Source: Tenebrio molitor (lineage: Eukaryota > Arthropoda > Insecta > Coleoptera > Tenebrionidae). From it: DNA of 64,000 bases. The position numbers were made by a program, and so were the translations under genes. Positions 1 to 13,044 of the stretch are shown here, piece by piece. The number at the start of each line of letters is the position of its first letter. The stretch's first letter is position 1. The stretch is taken from positions 13,516,001-13,580,000 of the forward strand of contig NC_091048.1 in the NCBI RefSeq assembly GCF_963966145.1, given 5' to 3'. The notes under the pieces are model-generated. The model had not been told where the DNA came from and did no database searches. It saw only the letters and a list, made by a program, of their open reading frames with translations.

Positions 1-1568
1 GGAACCTCAAATTCTGTAATTCTTGCGTCGTTTTACTTCGAAATGTTCAAGTTCCACGACGAAATTCCGACTCGCACTTAGTTTGCTGTGATCCTTCACA
101 CTTGCGTGCGAAAGAACGTATTCAGAGGAAAGTTAGCGTCTTGGAACCTCGAATTCTGTAATTCTTGCGTCGTTTTACTTCGAAATGTTCAAGTTCCACG
201 ACGAAATTTCGATTCGCATTTAGTTTACCGTGATCCTTCAAACGTGCGTGCGAAAAAACATATTTAGAGGTAAGTTAGCATCTTGGAACCTCGAATTGTG
301 TAATTCTTGCGTCGATTTACTTAGAAATGTTCAAGTTCCACGACGAAATTCCGATTCGCACTTAGTTTGCCGTGATCCTTCACACTTGCGTGCGAAAAAA
401 CGTATTTATAGGAAAGTTAGCGTCTTGGAACCTCAAATTCTGTAATTCTTGCGTCGTTTTACTTCGAAATGTTCAAGTTCCACGACGAAATTCCGATTCG
501 CACTTAGTTTGCCGTGAACCTTCACACTTGCGTGCGAAAAAACGAATTTAGAGGAAAGTTAGCGTCTTGGAACCTCGAATTCTGTAATTCTTGCGTCGTT
601 TTACTTCGAAATGTTCAAGTTCCACGACAAAATTACGACTCGCACTTAGTTTGCTGTGATCCTTCACACTTGCGTGCAAAAAAACGTATTTAGAGGAAAG
701 TTAGCGTCTTGGAACCTCGAATTCTGTAATTCTTGCGTCGTTTTACTTCGAAATGTTCAAGTTCCACGACGAAATTCCGATTCGCACTTAGTTTGCTGTG
801 ATCCTTCACACTTGTGTGCGAAAAAACTTGTTTAGAGGAAAGTTAGCGCCTTGGAACCTCGAATTCTGTAATTCTTGCGTCGTTTTACTTCGAAATGTTC
901 AAGTTCCACGACGAAATTTCGATTCGCACTTAGTTTGCCGTGATCTATCACACTTGCGTGCGAAAAAACGTATTTAGAGGAAAATTAGCGTCTTGGAACC
1001 TCGAATTCTGTAATTCTTGCGTCGTTTTATTTCGAAATGTTCAAGTTCCACGACGAAATTCTGATTCGCACTTAGTTTGCCATGATCCTTCACACTTGCG
1101 TGCGAAAAAACATGTTTAGAGGAAAGTTAGCGCCTTGGAACCTCGAATTCTGTAATTCTTGCGTCGTTTTACTTCGAAAAGTTCAAGTTCCACGACGAAA
1201 TTCCGATTCGTACTTAGTTTGCCGTGATCTTTCACACTTGCGTGCGAAAAAACGTATTTAGAGGAAAATTAGCGTCTTAGAACCTCGAATTGTGTAATTC
1301 TTGCGTCGTTTTATTTCGAAATGTTCAAGTTCCACGACGAAATTCTGATTCGCACTTAGTTTGTCATGATCCTTCACACTTGCGTGCGAAAAAACGTATT
1401 TAGAGGAAAGTTAGCGTCTTGGAACCTCGAATTCTGTAATTCTTGCGTCGTTTTACTTCGAAATGTTCAAGTTCCACGTCGAAATTCCGATTCGCACTTA
1501 GTTTGCCGTGATCCTTCACACTGGCGTGCGAAAAAACGTATTTAGAGGAAAGTTAGCGTCTTGAAACC

Positions 1569-2704
1569 TCGAATTCTGTAATTCTTGCGTCGTTTTACTT
1601 CGAAATGTTCAAGTTCCACGACGAAATTTCGATTCGCATTTAGTTTACCGTGATCCTTCAAACGTGCGTGCGAAAAAACATATTTAGAGGTAAGTTAGCG
1701 TCTTGGAACCTCGAATTGTGTAATTCTTGCGTCGTTTTACTTAGAAATGTCCAAGTTCCACCACGAAATTCCGATTCGCACTTAGTTTGCCGTGATCCTT
1801 CACACTTGCGTGCGAAAAAACGTATTTAGAGGAAAGTTAGCGTCTTGGAACCTCAAATTCTGTAATTCTTGCGTCGTTTTACTTCGAAATGTTCAAGTTC
1901 CACGACGAAATTCCGATTCGCAATTAGTTTGCCGTGAACCTTCACACTTGCGTGCGAAAAAACGTATTTAGAGGAAAGTTAGCGTCTTGGAACCTCGAGT
2001 TCTGTAATTCTTGCGTCGTTTTACTTCGAAATGTTCAAGTTCCACGACGAAATTCCGATTCGCACTTAGTTTGCCGTTAACCTTCATACTTGCGTGCGAA
2101 AAAACGTATTTAGTGGAAAGTTAGCGTCTTGGAACCTCGAATTCTGTAATTCTTGCGTCGTTTTACTTCGAAATGTTCAAGTTCCACGACGAAATTTCTA
2201 TTCGCATTTAGTTTACCGTGATCCTTCAAACGTGCGTGCGAAAAAACATATTTAGAGGTAAGTTAGCGTCTTGGAACCTCGAATTGTGTAATTCTTGCGT
2301 CGTTTTACTTACAAATGTCCAAGTTCCACCACGAAATTCCGATTCGCACTTAGTTTGCCGTGATCCTTCACACTTGCTTGCGAAAAAACGTATTTAGAGG
2401 AAAGTTAGCGTCTTGGAACCTCAAATTCTGTAATTCTTGCGTCGTTTTACTTCGAAATGTTCAAGTTCCACGACGAAATTCCGATTCGCAATTAGTTTGC
2501 CGTGAACCTTCACACTTGCGTGCGAAAAAACGTATTTAGAGGAAAGTTAGCGTCTTGGAACCTCGAATTCTGTAATTCTTGCAAGGTTTTACTTCGAAAT
2601 GTTCAAGTTCCACGACAAAATTCCGATTCGCACTTAGTTTGCTGTGATCCTTCACACTTGCGTGCGAAAAAATTTATTTAGAGGAAAGTTAGCGTCTTGG
2701 AACC
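1569..2704. repeat. Local four-monomer (568-bp) duplication in the satellite
   Basis: Diagnostic variants recur 568 bp apart. These are TTCGCATTTAG at 1633 and 2201, the variant GTCCAAGTTCCACCACG near 1749 and 2317, and CGCAATTAGTTTGCC near 1919 and 2487. The first marker also occurs at 213, exactly 10 monomers before 1633. This shows unequal exchange in multiples of the monomer. Confidence 0.75.
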
Positions 2705-5700
2705 TCGAATTCTGTAAATCTTGCGTCGTTTTATTTCGAAATGTTCAAGTTCCACGACGAAATTCCGATTCGCACTTAGTTTGCTGTGATCCTTCACACT
2801 TGCGTGCGAAAAAACTTATTTAGAGGAAAGTTGGCGCCTTGGAACCTCGAATTCTGTAATTCTTGCGTCGTTTTATTTCGAAATGTTCAAGTTCCACGAC
2901 GAAATTTCGATTCGCACTTAGTTTACCGTGATCCTTCAAACGTGCGTGCGAAAAAACATATTTAGAGGTAAGTTAGCGTCTTGGAACCTCGAATTCTGCA
3001 ATTCTTGCGTCGTTTTACTTAGAAATGTTCAAGTTACACGACGAAATTCCGATTCGCACTTAGTTTGCCGTGATCCTTCACACTTGCGTGCGAAAAACGT
3101 ATTTAGAGGAAAGTTAGCGTCATGGAACCTCGAATTCTGTAATTCTTGCGTCGTTTTGCTTCGAAATGTTCAAGTTCCATGACGAAATTCCGATTCGCAC
3201 TTAGTTTGCCGTGATCCTTCACACTTGCGTGCGAAAAAACGTATTTAGAGGAAAGTTAGCGTCTTGGAACCTCGAATTCTGTAATTCTTGCGTCGTTTTA
3301 CTACGAAATGTTCAAGTTCCATGACGAAATTCCGATTCGCACTTAGTTTGCTGTGATCCTTCACACTTGCGTGCGAAAAAACTTATTTAGAGGAAAGTTA
3401 GCGTCTTGGAATCTCGAATTCTGTAATTCTTGCGTCGTTTTATTTCGAAATGCTCAAGTTCCACGACAAAATTCCGATTCGCACTTAGTTTGCTGTGATC
3501 CTTCACACTTGCGTGCGAAAAAACTTATTTAGAGGAAAGTTAGCGTCTTGGAACCTCGAATTCTGTAATTCTTGCGTCGTTTTACTTCGAAATGTTCAAG
3601 TTCCACGGCAAAATTCCGACTCGCACTTAGTTTGCTGTTATCCTTCACACTTGCGTGCGAAAAAACGTACTTAGAGGAAAGTTAGCGTCTTGGAACCTCG
3701 AATTCTGTAATTCTTGCGTCGTTTTACTTCGAAATGTTCAGTTCCACGGCAAAATTCCGACTCGCACTTAGTTTGCTGTGATCCTTCACACTTGCGTGCG
3801 AAAAAACGTATTTAGAGGAAAGTTAGCGTCTTGGAACCTCGAATTCTGTAATTCTTGCGTCGTTTTACTTCGAAATGTTCAAGTTCCATGACGATATTCC
3901 GATTTGCACTTAGTTTGCCGTGATCCTTCACATTTGCGTGCGAAAAAACGTATTTAGTGGAAAGTTAGCGTCTTGGAACCTCGAATTCTGTAATTCTTGC
4001 GTCGTTTTACTACGAAATGTTCAAGTTCCATGACGAAATTCCGATTCGCACTTAGTTTGCCGTGATCCTTCACACTTGCATGCGAAAAAACTTATTTAGA
4101 GGAAAGTTAGCGTCTTGGAACCTCGAATTCTGTAATTCTTGCGTCGTTTTATTTCGAAATGCTCAAGTTCCACGAGGAAATTCCAATTCGCACTTAGTTT
4201 GACGAGATCCTTCACACTTGCGTGCGAAAAAACGTATCTAGAGGAAAGTTGGCGTCTTGGAACCTCGAATTCTGTAATTCTTGCAAGGTTTTACTTCGAA
4301 ATGTTCAAGTTCCACGACAAAATTCCGATTCGCACTTAGTTTGCTGTGATCCTTCACACTTGCGTGCGAAAAAACTTATTTAGAGGAAAGTTAGCGTCTT
4401 GGAACTTCGAATTCTGTAATTCTTGCGTCGTTTTACTTCGAAATGTTCAAGTTCCACGGCAAAATTCCGACTCGCACTTAGTTTGCTGTTATCCTTCACA
4501 CTTGCGTGCGAGAAAACTTATTTAGAGGAAAGTTAGCGTCTTGGAACCTCGAATTCTGTAATTCTTGCGTCGTTTTACTTCGAAATGTTGAAGTTCCACG
4601 ACGAAATTCCGATTCGCACTTAGTTTGCCGTGAACCTTCACACTTGCGTGCGAAAAAACGTATTTAGAGGAAAGTTAGCGTCTTGGAAGCTCGAATTCTG
4701 TAATCCTTGCGTCGTGTTACTTCGAAATGTTCAAGTTCCACGGCAAAATTCCGACTCGCACTTAGTTTGCTGTTATCCTTCACACTTGCGTGCGAAAAAA
4801 CGTATTTAGAGGAAAGTTAGCGTCTTGGAACCTCGAATTCTGTAATTCTTGCGTCGTTTTACTTCGAAATGTTCAAGTTCCATGACGAAATTCCGATTCG
4901 CACTTAGTTTGCCGTGATCCTTCACACTTGCGTGCGAAAAAAAGTATTTAGAGGAAAGTTAGCGTCTTGGAACCTCGAATTCTGTAATTCTTGCGTCGTT
5001 TTACTTCGTAATGTTCAAGTTCCACGACAAAATTCCGATTCGCACTTAGTTTGCCGTGAACCTTCACACTTGCGTGCGAAAAAACGTATTTAGAGGAAAG
5101 TTAGCGTCTTGGAACCCCGAATTCTGTAATTCTTGCGTCGTTTTACTTCGAAATGTTCTAGTTCCCCGGCAAAATTCCGACTCGCACTTAGTTTGCTGTT
5201 ATCCTTCACACTTGCGTGCGAAAAAAAGTATTTAGAGGAAAGTTGGCGTCTTGGAACCTCGAATTCTGTAATTCTTGCGTCGTTTTACTTCGAAATGTTC
5301 AAGTTCCACGACGAAATTCCGATTCGCACTTAGTTTGCCGTGATCCTTCACACTTGCGTGCGAAAAAGCTTATTTAGAGGAAATTAGCGTCTTGGAACCT
5401 CGAATTCTGTAATTCTTGCGTCGTTTTACTTCGAAATGTACAAGTTCCACGACGAAATTCCGATTCGCACTTAGTTTGCCATGATCCTTCACACTTGCGT
5501 ACAAAAAAACGTATTTAAAGGAAAGTTGGCTTCTTGGAACCCCGAATTCTGTAATTCTTGCCTCGTTTTACATCGAAATGCTCAAGTTCCACGACGAAAT
5601 TCCGATTCGCACTTAGTTTGCCGTGATCCTTCACACTTGCGTGCGTTAAAACGTATTTTGAGGAAAGTTAGCGTCTTGGAACCTCGAATTCTGTAATTCT

Positions 5701-5849
5701 TGCGTCGTTTTACTTCGAAATGGACAAGTTCCACGACAAAATTCCGACTCGCACTTAGTTTGCTGTGATCCTTCACACTTGCCAGCGAAAAAACGTATTT
5801 AGAGGAAAGTTAGCGTCTTGGAACCTCGAATTCTGTAATTCTTGCGTCG

Positions 5850-7800
5850 TTTTACTTAGAAATGTTCAAGTTCCACGACGAAATTCCGATTCGCACTTAG
5901 TTTGCCGTGATCCTTCACACTTGCGTGCGAAAAAACGTATTTAGAGGAAAGTTAGCGTCCTGGAACCTCGAATTCTGTAATTCTTGTGTCGTTTTATTTC
6001 GAAATGTTTAAGTTCCACGACGAAATTCCGATTCGTACTTAGTTTGCCGTGATCCTTCACACTTACGTGCAAAAAAACGTATTTAGAGGAAAGTTAGCGT
6101 CTTGGAACCTCGAATTCTGTAATTCTTGCGTCGTTTTAGTTCGAAATGTTCAAGTTCCACGACGAAATTCCGACTCGCACTTAGTTTGCCGTGATCCTTC
6201 AAACTGGCGTGCGAAAAAACGTATTTAGAGGAAAGTTATCGTCTTGGTACCTCGAATTCTGTAATTCTTGCGTCGTTTTACTTCGAAATGTTCAAGTTCC
6301 TCAACGAAATTTCGATTCGCACTTAGTTTACCGTGATCCTTCAAACGTGCGTGCGAAAAAACATATTTAGAGGTAAGTTAGCGTCTTGGAACCTCGAATT
6401 CTGTAATTCTTGCGTCGTTTTACTTTGAAATGTTCAAGTTCCACGACGAAATTCCGATTCGCACTTAGTTTTTCGGGATCCTTCAAACTTGCGTGCGAAA
6501 AAACATATTTAGAGGAAAGTTAGCGTCTTGGAACCTCGAATTCTGTAATTCTTACGTCGTTTTACTTAGAAATGTTCAAGTTCCACGACGAAATTCCGAT
6601 TCGCACTTAGTTTGCCGTGATCCTTCACACTTGCGTGCGAAAAAACGTATTTAGAGGAAAGTTAGCGTCCTGGAACCTCGAATTCTGTAATTCTTGCGTC
6701 GTTTTATTTCGAAATGTTTAAGTTCCACGACGAAATTCCGATTCGTACTTAGTTTGCCGTGATCCTTCACACTTACGTGCAAAAAAACGTATTTAGAGGA
6801 AAGTTAGCGTCTTGGAACCTCGAATTCTGTAATTCTTGCGTCGTTTTAGTTCGAAATGTTCAAGTTCCACGACGAAATTCCGACTCGCACTTAGTTTGCC
6901 GTGATCCTTCAAACTGGCGTGCGAAAAAACGTATTTAGAGGAAAGTTATCGTCTTGGTACCTCGAATTCTGTAATTCTTGCGTCGTTTTACTTCGAAATG
7001 TTCAAGTTCCTCAACGAAATTTCGATTCGCACTTAGTTTACCGTGATCCTTCAAACGTGCGTGCGAAAAAACTTATTTAGAGGAAAGTTAGCATCTTGGA
7101 ACCTCGAATTCTGTAATTCTTACGTCGTTTTACTTAGAAATGTTCAAGTTCCATGACGAAATTGCGATTCGCACTTAGTTTGCAAGTGATCCTTCACACT
7201 TGCGTGCCAAAAAACGTATTTCGAAGGAAGTTAGCGTCTTGGAACATCGAATTCTGTAATTCTTGCGTCGTTTTAATTCGAAATGTTCAAGTTCCACGAG
7301 AAATTCCGATTCGCACTTAGTTTGCCGTGATCCGTCACACTGGCGTGCGAAAAAACGTATTTAGAGGAAAGTTAGCGTCTTGGAACCTCGAATTCTGTAA
7401 TTCTTGCGTCGCTTTACTTTGAAATGTTCAAGTTCCACTACGAAATTCCGATTCGCACTTAGTTTTTCGGGATCCTTCAAACTTGCTTGCGAAAAAACAT
7501 ATTTAGAGGAAAGTTAGCGTCTTGGAACCTCGAATTCTGTAATTCTTACGTCGTTTTACTTAGAAATGTTCAAGTTCCACGACGAAATTCCGATTCGCAC
7601 TTAGTTTGCCGTGATCCTTCACACTTGCGTGCGAAAAAACGTATTTAGAGGAAAGTTAGCGTCCTGGAACCTCGAATTCTGTAATTCTTGCGTCGTTTTA
7701 TTTCGAAATGTTTAAGTTCCACGACGAAATTCCGATTCGTACTTAGTTTGCCGTGATCCTTCACACTTAAGTGCGAAAAAACGTATTTAGAGGAAAGTTA
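5850..7800. repeat. Five- and seven-monomer duplications in the satellite
   Basis: The rare variant GTTAGCGTCCTGGAAC occurs at 5951, 6661 and 7655, spaced 710 bp (5 monomers) and 994 bp (7 monomers). Neighbouring variants move with it: TTACGTGCAAAAAAACG, the GGTACCTCG substitution and TTCCTCAACG. Whole blocks were duplicated rather than single monomers. Confidence 0.75.
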
Positions 7801-10639
7801 GCGTCTTGGAACCTCGAATTCTGTAATTCTTGCGTCGTTTTACTTCGAAATGTTCAAGTTCCACGACGAAATTCCGACTCGCACTTAGTTTGCCGTGATC
7901 CTTCAAACTGGCGTGCGAAAAAACGTATTTAGAGGAAAGTTAGCGTCTTGGAACCTCGAATTCTGTAATTCTTGCGTCGTTTTATTTCGAAATGTTCAAG
8001 TTCCACCACGGAATTCCGATTCGCACTTAGTTTGCCGTGATCTTTCACACTTGCGTGCGAAAAAACGTATTTAGAGGAAAATCAGCGTCTTGGAACCTCG
8101 AATTCTGTAATTCTTGCGTCGTTTTATTTCGAAATGTTCAAGTTCCACGACGAAATTCTGATTCGCACTTAGTTTGCCATGATCCTTCACACTTGCGTGC
8201 GAAAAAACATGTTTAGAGGAAAGTTAGCGTCTTGGAACCTCGAATTCTGTAATTCTTGCGTCGTTTTACTTCGAAATGTTCAAGTTCCACGACGAAATTC
8301 CGATTCGCACTTAGTTTGCTTTGATCCTTCACACTTTCGTGCGAAAAAACGTATTTAGAGGAAAGTTATCGTCTTGGTACCTCGAATTCTGTAATTCTTG
8401 CGTCGTTTTACTTCGAAATGTTCAAGTTCCACGACGAAATTTCGATTCGCACTTAGTTTACCGTGATCCTTCAAACGTGCGTGCGAAAAAACATATTTAG
8501 AGGTAAGTTAGCGTCTTGGAACATCGAATTCTGTAATTCTTGCGTCGTTTTATTTAGAAATGTTCAAGTTCCACGACGAAATTCTGATTCGCACTTAATT
8601 TGCCGTGATCCTTCACACTTGCGTGCGACAAACGAATTTAGAGGAAAGTTAGCGTCTTGGAACCTCGAATTCTGTAATTCTTGCGTCGGTTTACTTTGAA
8701 ATGTTCAAGTTCCACGACGAAATTCCGATTCGCACTTAGTTTTTCGGGATCCTTCAAACTTGCGTGCGAAAAAACATATTTAGAGGAAAGTTAGCGTCTT
8801 GGAACCTCGAATTCTGTAATTCTTGCGTCGTTTTACTTAGAAATGTTCAAGTTCCATGACGAAATTGCGATTCGCACTTAGTTTGCAAGTGATCCTTCAC
8901 ACTTGCGTGCACAAAAACGTATTTCGAAGAAAGTTAGCGTCTTGGAACCTCGAATTCTGTAATTCTTGCGTCGTTTTAATTCGAAATGTTCAAGTTCCAC
9001 GACGAAATTCTGATTTGCACTTAGTTTGCCATGATCCTTCACACTTGCGTGCGAAAAAACGTATTTAGAGGAAAGTTAGCGTCTTGGAACATCGAATTCT
9101 GTAATTCTTGCGTCGTTTTACTTCGAAATGTTCAAGTTCCACGACAAATTCCGATTCGCACTTAGTTTGTCGTGATCCGTCACACTGGCGTGCGAAAAAA
9201 CGTATTTAGAGGAAAGCTAGCGTCTTGGAACCTCGAATTCTGTAATTCTTGCGTCGTTTTAATTCGAAATGTTCAAGTTCCACGACGAAATTCTGATTTG
9301 CACTTAGTTTGCCATGATCCTTCACACTTGCGTGCGAAAAAACGTATTTAGAGGAAAGTTAGCGTGTTGGAACCTCGAATTCTGTAATTCTTGCGTCGTT
9401 TTACTTCGAAATGTTCAAGTTCCACGACAAAATTCCGACTCGCATTTAGTTTGCTGTGATCCTTCACACTTGCGTGCGAAAAAACGTATTTGGAGGAACG
9501 TTAGCGTCTTGGAACCTCGAATTATGTAATTCTTGCGTCGTTTTATTTCGAAATGCTCAAGTTCCACGACGAAATTCCGATTCGCACTTAGTTTGCCGTG
9601 ATCCTTCACACTGGCGTGCGAAAAAACGTATTTAGAGGAAAGTTAGCGTCTTGGAACCTCGAATTCTGTAATTCTTGCGTCGTTTTACTTCGAAATGTTC
9701 AAGTTCCACGACGAAATTCCGATTCGCACTTAGTTTGTCGTGATCCTTCACACTTGCGTGCGAAAAAACGTATTTAGAGGATAGTTAGCGTCTTGGAACC
9801 TCGAATTCTGTAATTCTTGCGTCGTTTTATTTCGAAATTTTCAAGTTCCACGACGAAATTTCGATTCGCACTTAGTTTGCCGTGATCTTTCACACTTGCG
9901 TGCGAAAAAACGTATTTAGAGGAAATTTAGCGTCTTGGAACCTCGAATTCTGTAATTCTTGCGTCGTTTTAATTTGAAATGTTCAAGTTCCACGACGAAA
10001 TTCCGATTCGCACTTAGTTTTTCGGGATCCTTCTAACTTGCGTGCGAAAAAACGTATTTAGAGGAAAGTTAGCGTCTTGGAACCTCGAATTCTGTAATTC
10101 TTGCGTCGTTTTATTTCGAAATGTTCAAGTTCCACGACGAAATTCCGATTCGCACTTAGTTTGCTGTGATCCTTCAAACTTGCGTGCGAAAAAACATATT
10201 TAGAGGAAAGTTAGCGTCTTGGAACCTCGAATTCTTTAATTCTTGCGTCGTTTTACTTTGAAATGTTCAAGTTCCACGACGAAATTCCGATTCGCACTTA
10301 GTTTTTCGGGATCCTTCAAACTTGCGTGCGAAAAAACATATTTAGAGGAAAGTTAGCGTCTTGGAACCTCGAATTCTGTAATTCTTACGTCGTCTTACTT
10401 AGAAATGTTCAAGTTCCATGACGAAATTGCGATTCGCACTTAGTTTGCAAGTGATCCTTCACACTTGCGGGTAAAAAAACGTATTTCGAAGAAAGTTAGC
10501 GTCTTGGAACCTCGAATTCTGTAATTCTTGCGTCGTTTTACTTCGAAATGTTCAAGTTCCACGACGAAATTCCGATTCGCACTTAGTTTGCTGTGATCCT
10601 TCACACTTGCGTGCGAAAAAACGTATTTAGAGGAAAGTT

Positions 10640-11340
10640 ATCGTCTTGACCTGGAATTCTGTAATTCTTGCGTCGTTTTACTTCGAAATGTACAAGTTCC
10701 ACGACGAAATTCCGACTAGCACTTAGTTTTTCGTGATCCTACACAGTTGCGAGCGAAAAAACGTATTTAGAGGGAAGTTAGCGTCTTGGAACCTGGAATT
10801 CTGTAGTTCTTGCGTCGTTTTACTTCGAAATGTACAAGTTCCGCGACGAAATTCCGACTCGCACTTAGTTTTTCGTGATCCTAAACAGTTGCGAGCGAAA
10901 AAACGTATTTAGAGGAAAGTTAGCGTCTTGGAACCTGGAATTCTGTAATTCTTGCGTCGTTTTACTTCGAAATGTACAAGTTCCACGACGAAACTCCGAT
11001 TCGCACTTAGCTTTTCGTGATCCTACACAGTTGCGAGCGAAAAAACGTATTTAGAGGAAAGTTAGCGTCTTGGAACCTGGAATTCTGTAATTCTTGCGTC
11101 GTTTTACTTCGAAATGTACAAGTTCCACGACGAAATTCCGACTCGCACTTAGTTTTTCGTGATCCTACACAGTTGCGAGCGAAAAAACGTATTTAGAGGA
11201 AAGTTAGCGTCTTGGAACCTGGAATTCTGTAATTCTTGCGTCGTTTCACTTCGAAATGTACAAGTTTCACGACGAAATTCCGACTCGCACTTAGTTTTTC
11301 GTGATCCTACACAGTTGCGAGCGAAAAAACGTATTTAGAG
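10640..11340. repeat. Divergent satellite subfamily block, five monomers
   Basis: About five consecutive monomers share a linked set of changes: CCTGGAATTC in place of CCTCGAATTC, TGTACAAGTTCC in place of TGTTCAAGTTCC, and TTTTTCGTGATCCTACACAGTTGCGAGCG in the second half, seen across 10660-10760. Outside this block the set is found only at 17905-18491. The first monomer has a short deletion (cttgacctgg). Confidence 0.8.
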
Positions 11341-13044
11341 GAAAGCTAGCGTCTTGGAACCTCGAATTCTGTAATTCTTGCGTCGTTTTACTTCGAAATG
11401 TTCAAGTTCCACGACGAAATTCCGATTCGCACTTAGTTTGTTGTGAACCTTCACACTTGCGTGCGAAAAAACGTATTTAGAGGAAAGTTAGCGTGTTGGA
11501 ACCTCGAATTCTGTAATTCTTGCGTCGTTTTACTTCGAAATGTTCAAGTTCCACGACAAAATTCCGACTCGCACTTAGTTTGCTGTGATCCTTCACACTT
11601 GCGTGCGAAAAAACGTATTTAGAGGAAAGTTAGCGTCTTGGAACCTCGAATTCTGTAATTCTTGCGTCGTTTTATTTCGAAATGCTCAAGTTCCACGACG
11701 AAATTCCGATTCGCACTTAGTTTGCCGTGATCTTTCACACTTGCGTGCGAAAAAACGTATTTAGAGGAAAGTTAGCGTCTTGGAACCTCGAATTCTGTAA
11801 TTCTTGCGTCGTTTTACTTCGAAATGTTCAAGTTCCAAGACGAAATTCCGATTCGCACTTATTTTGCTGTGATCCTTCACACTTGCGTGCGAAAAAACGT
11901 ATTTAGAGGAAAGTTATCGCCTTGGTACCTCGAATTCTGTAATTCTTACGTCGTTTTACTTAGAAATGTTCAAGTTCCATGACGAAATTGCGATTCGCAC
12001 TTAGTTTGCAAGTGATCCTTCACACTTGCGTGCCAAAAAACGTATTTCGAAGAAAGTTAGCGTCTTGGAACCTCGAATTCTGTAATTCTTGCGTCGTTTT
12101 AATTCGAAATGTTCAAGTTCCACGAGAAATTCCGATTCGCACTTAGTTTGCCGTGATCCGTCACACTGGCGTGCGAAAAAACGTATTTAGAGGAAAGCTA
12201 GCGTCTTGGAACCTCGAATTCTGTAATTCTTGCGTCGTTTTACTTCGAAATGCTCAAGTTCCACGACGAAATTCCGATTCGCACTTAGTTTGTTGTGAAC
12301 CTTCACACTTGCGTGCGAAAAAACGTATTTAGAGGAAAGTTAGCGTGTTGGAACCTCGAATTCTGTAATTCTTGCGTCGTTTTACTTCGAAATGTTCAAG
12401 TTCCACGACAAAATTCCGACTCGCACTTAGTTTGCTGTGATCCTTCACACTTGCGTGCGAAAAAACGTATTTAGAGGAAAGTTAGCGTCTTGGAACCTCG
12501 AATTCTGTAATTCTTGCGTCGTTTTATTTCGAAATGCTCAAGTTCCACGACGAAATTCCGATTCGCACTTAGTTTGCCGTGATCTTTCACACTTGCGTGC
12601 GAAAAAACGTATTTAGAGGAAAGTTAGCGTCTTGGAACCTCGAATTCTGTAATTCTTGCGTCGTTTTACTTCGAAATGTTCAAGTTCCACGACGAAATTC
12701 CGATTCGCACTTATTTTGCTGTGATCCTTCACACTTGCGTGCGAAAAAACGTATTTAGAGGAAAGTTATCGTCTTGGTACCTCGAATTCTGTAATTCTTA
12801 CGTCGTTTTACTTAGAAATGTTCAAGTTCCATGACGAAATTGCGATTCGCACTTAGTTTGCAAGTGATCCTTCACACTTGCGTGCCAAAAAACGTATTTC
12901 GAAGAAAGTTAGCGTCTTGGAACCTCGAATTCTGTAATTCTTGCGTCGTTTTAATTCGAAATGTTCAAGTTCCACGAGAAATTCCGATTCGCACTTAGTT
13001 TGCCGTGATCCGTCACACTGGCGTGCGAAAAAACGTATTTAGAG
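11341..13044. repeat. Two copies of an 852-bp six-monomer higher-order repeat
   Basis: The marker GAAAGCTAGC starts at 11341 and 12193; the next unit starts at 13045 with GAAACCTAGC. Each step is 852 bp, or 6 x 142. Each unit contains the same ordered variants: TTGTTGTGAACC, CGTGTTGGAACC, TTATTTTGCTG, the one-base-longer TTTGCAAGTGATCC and the one-base-shorter CCACGAGAAATT. The last two indels cancel. Confidence 0.85.
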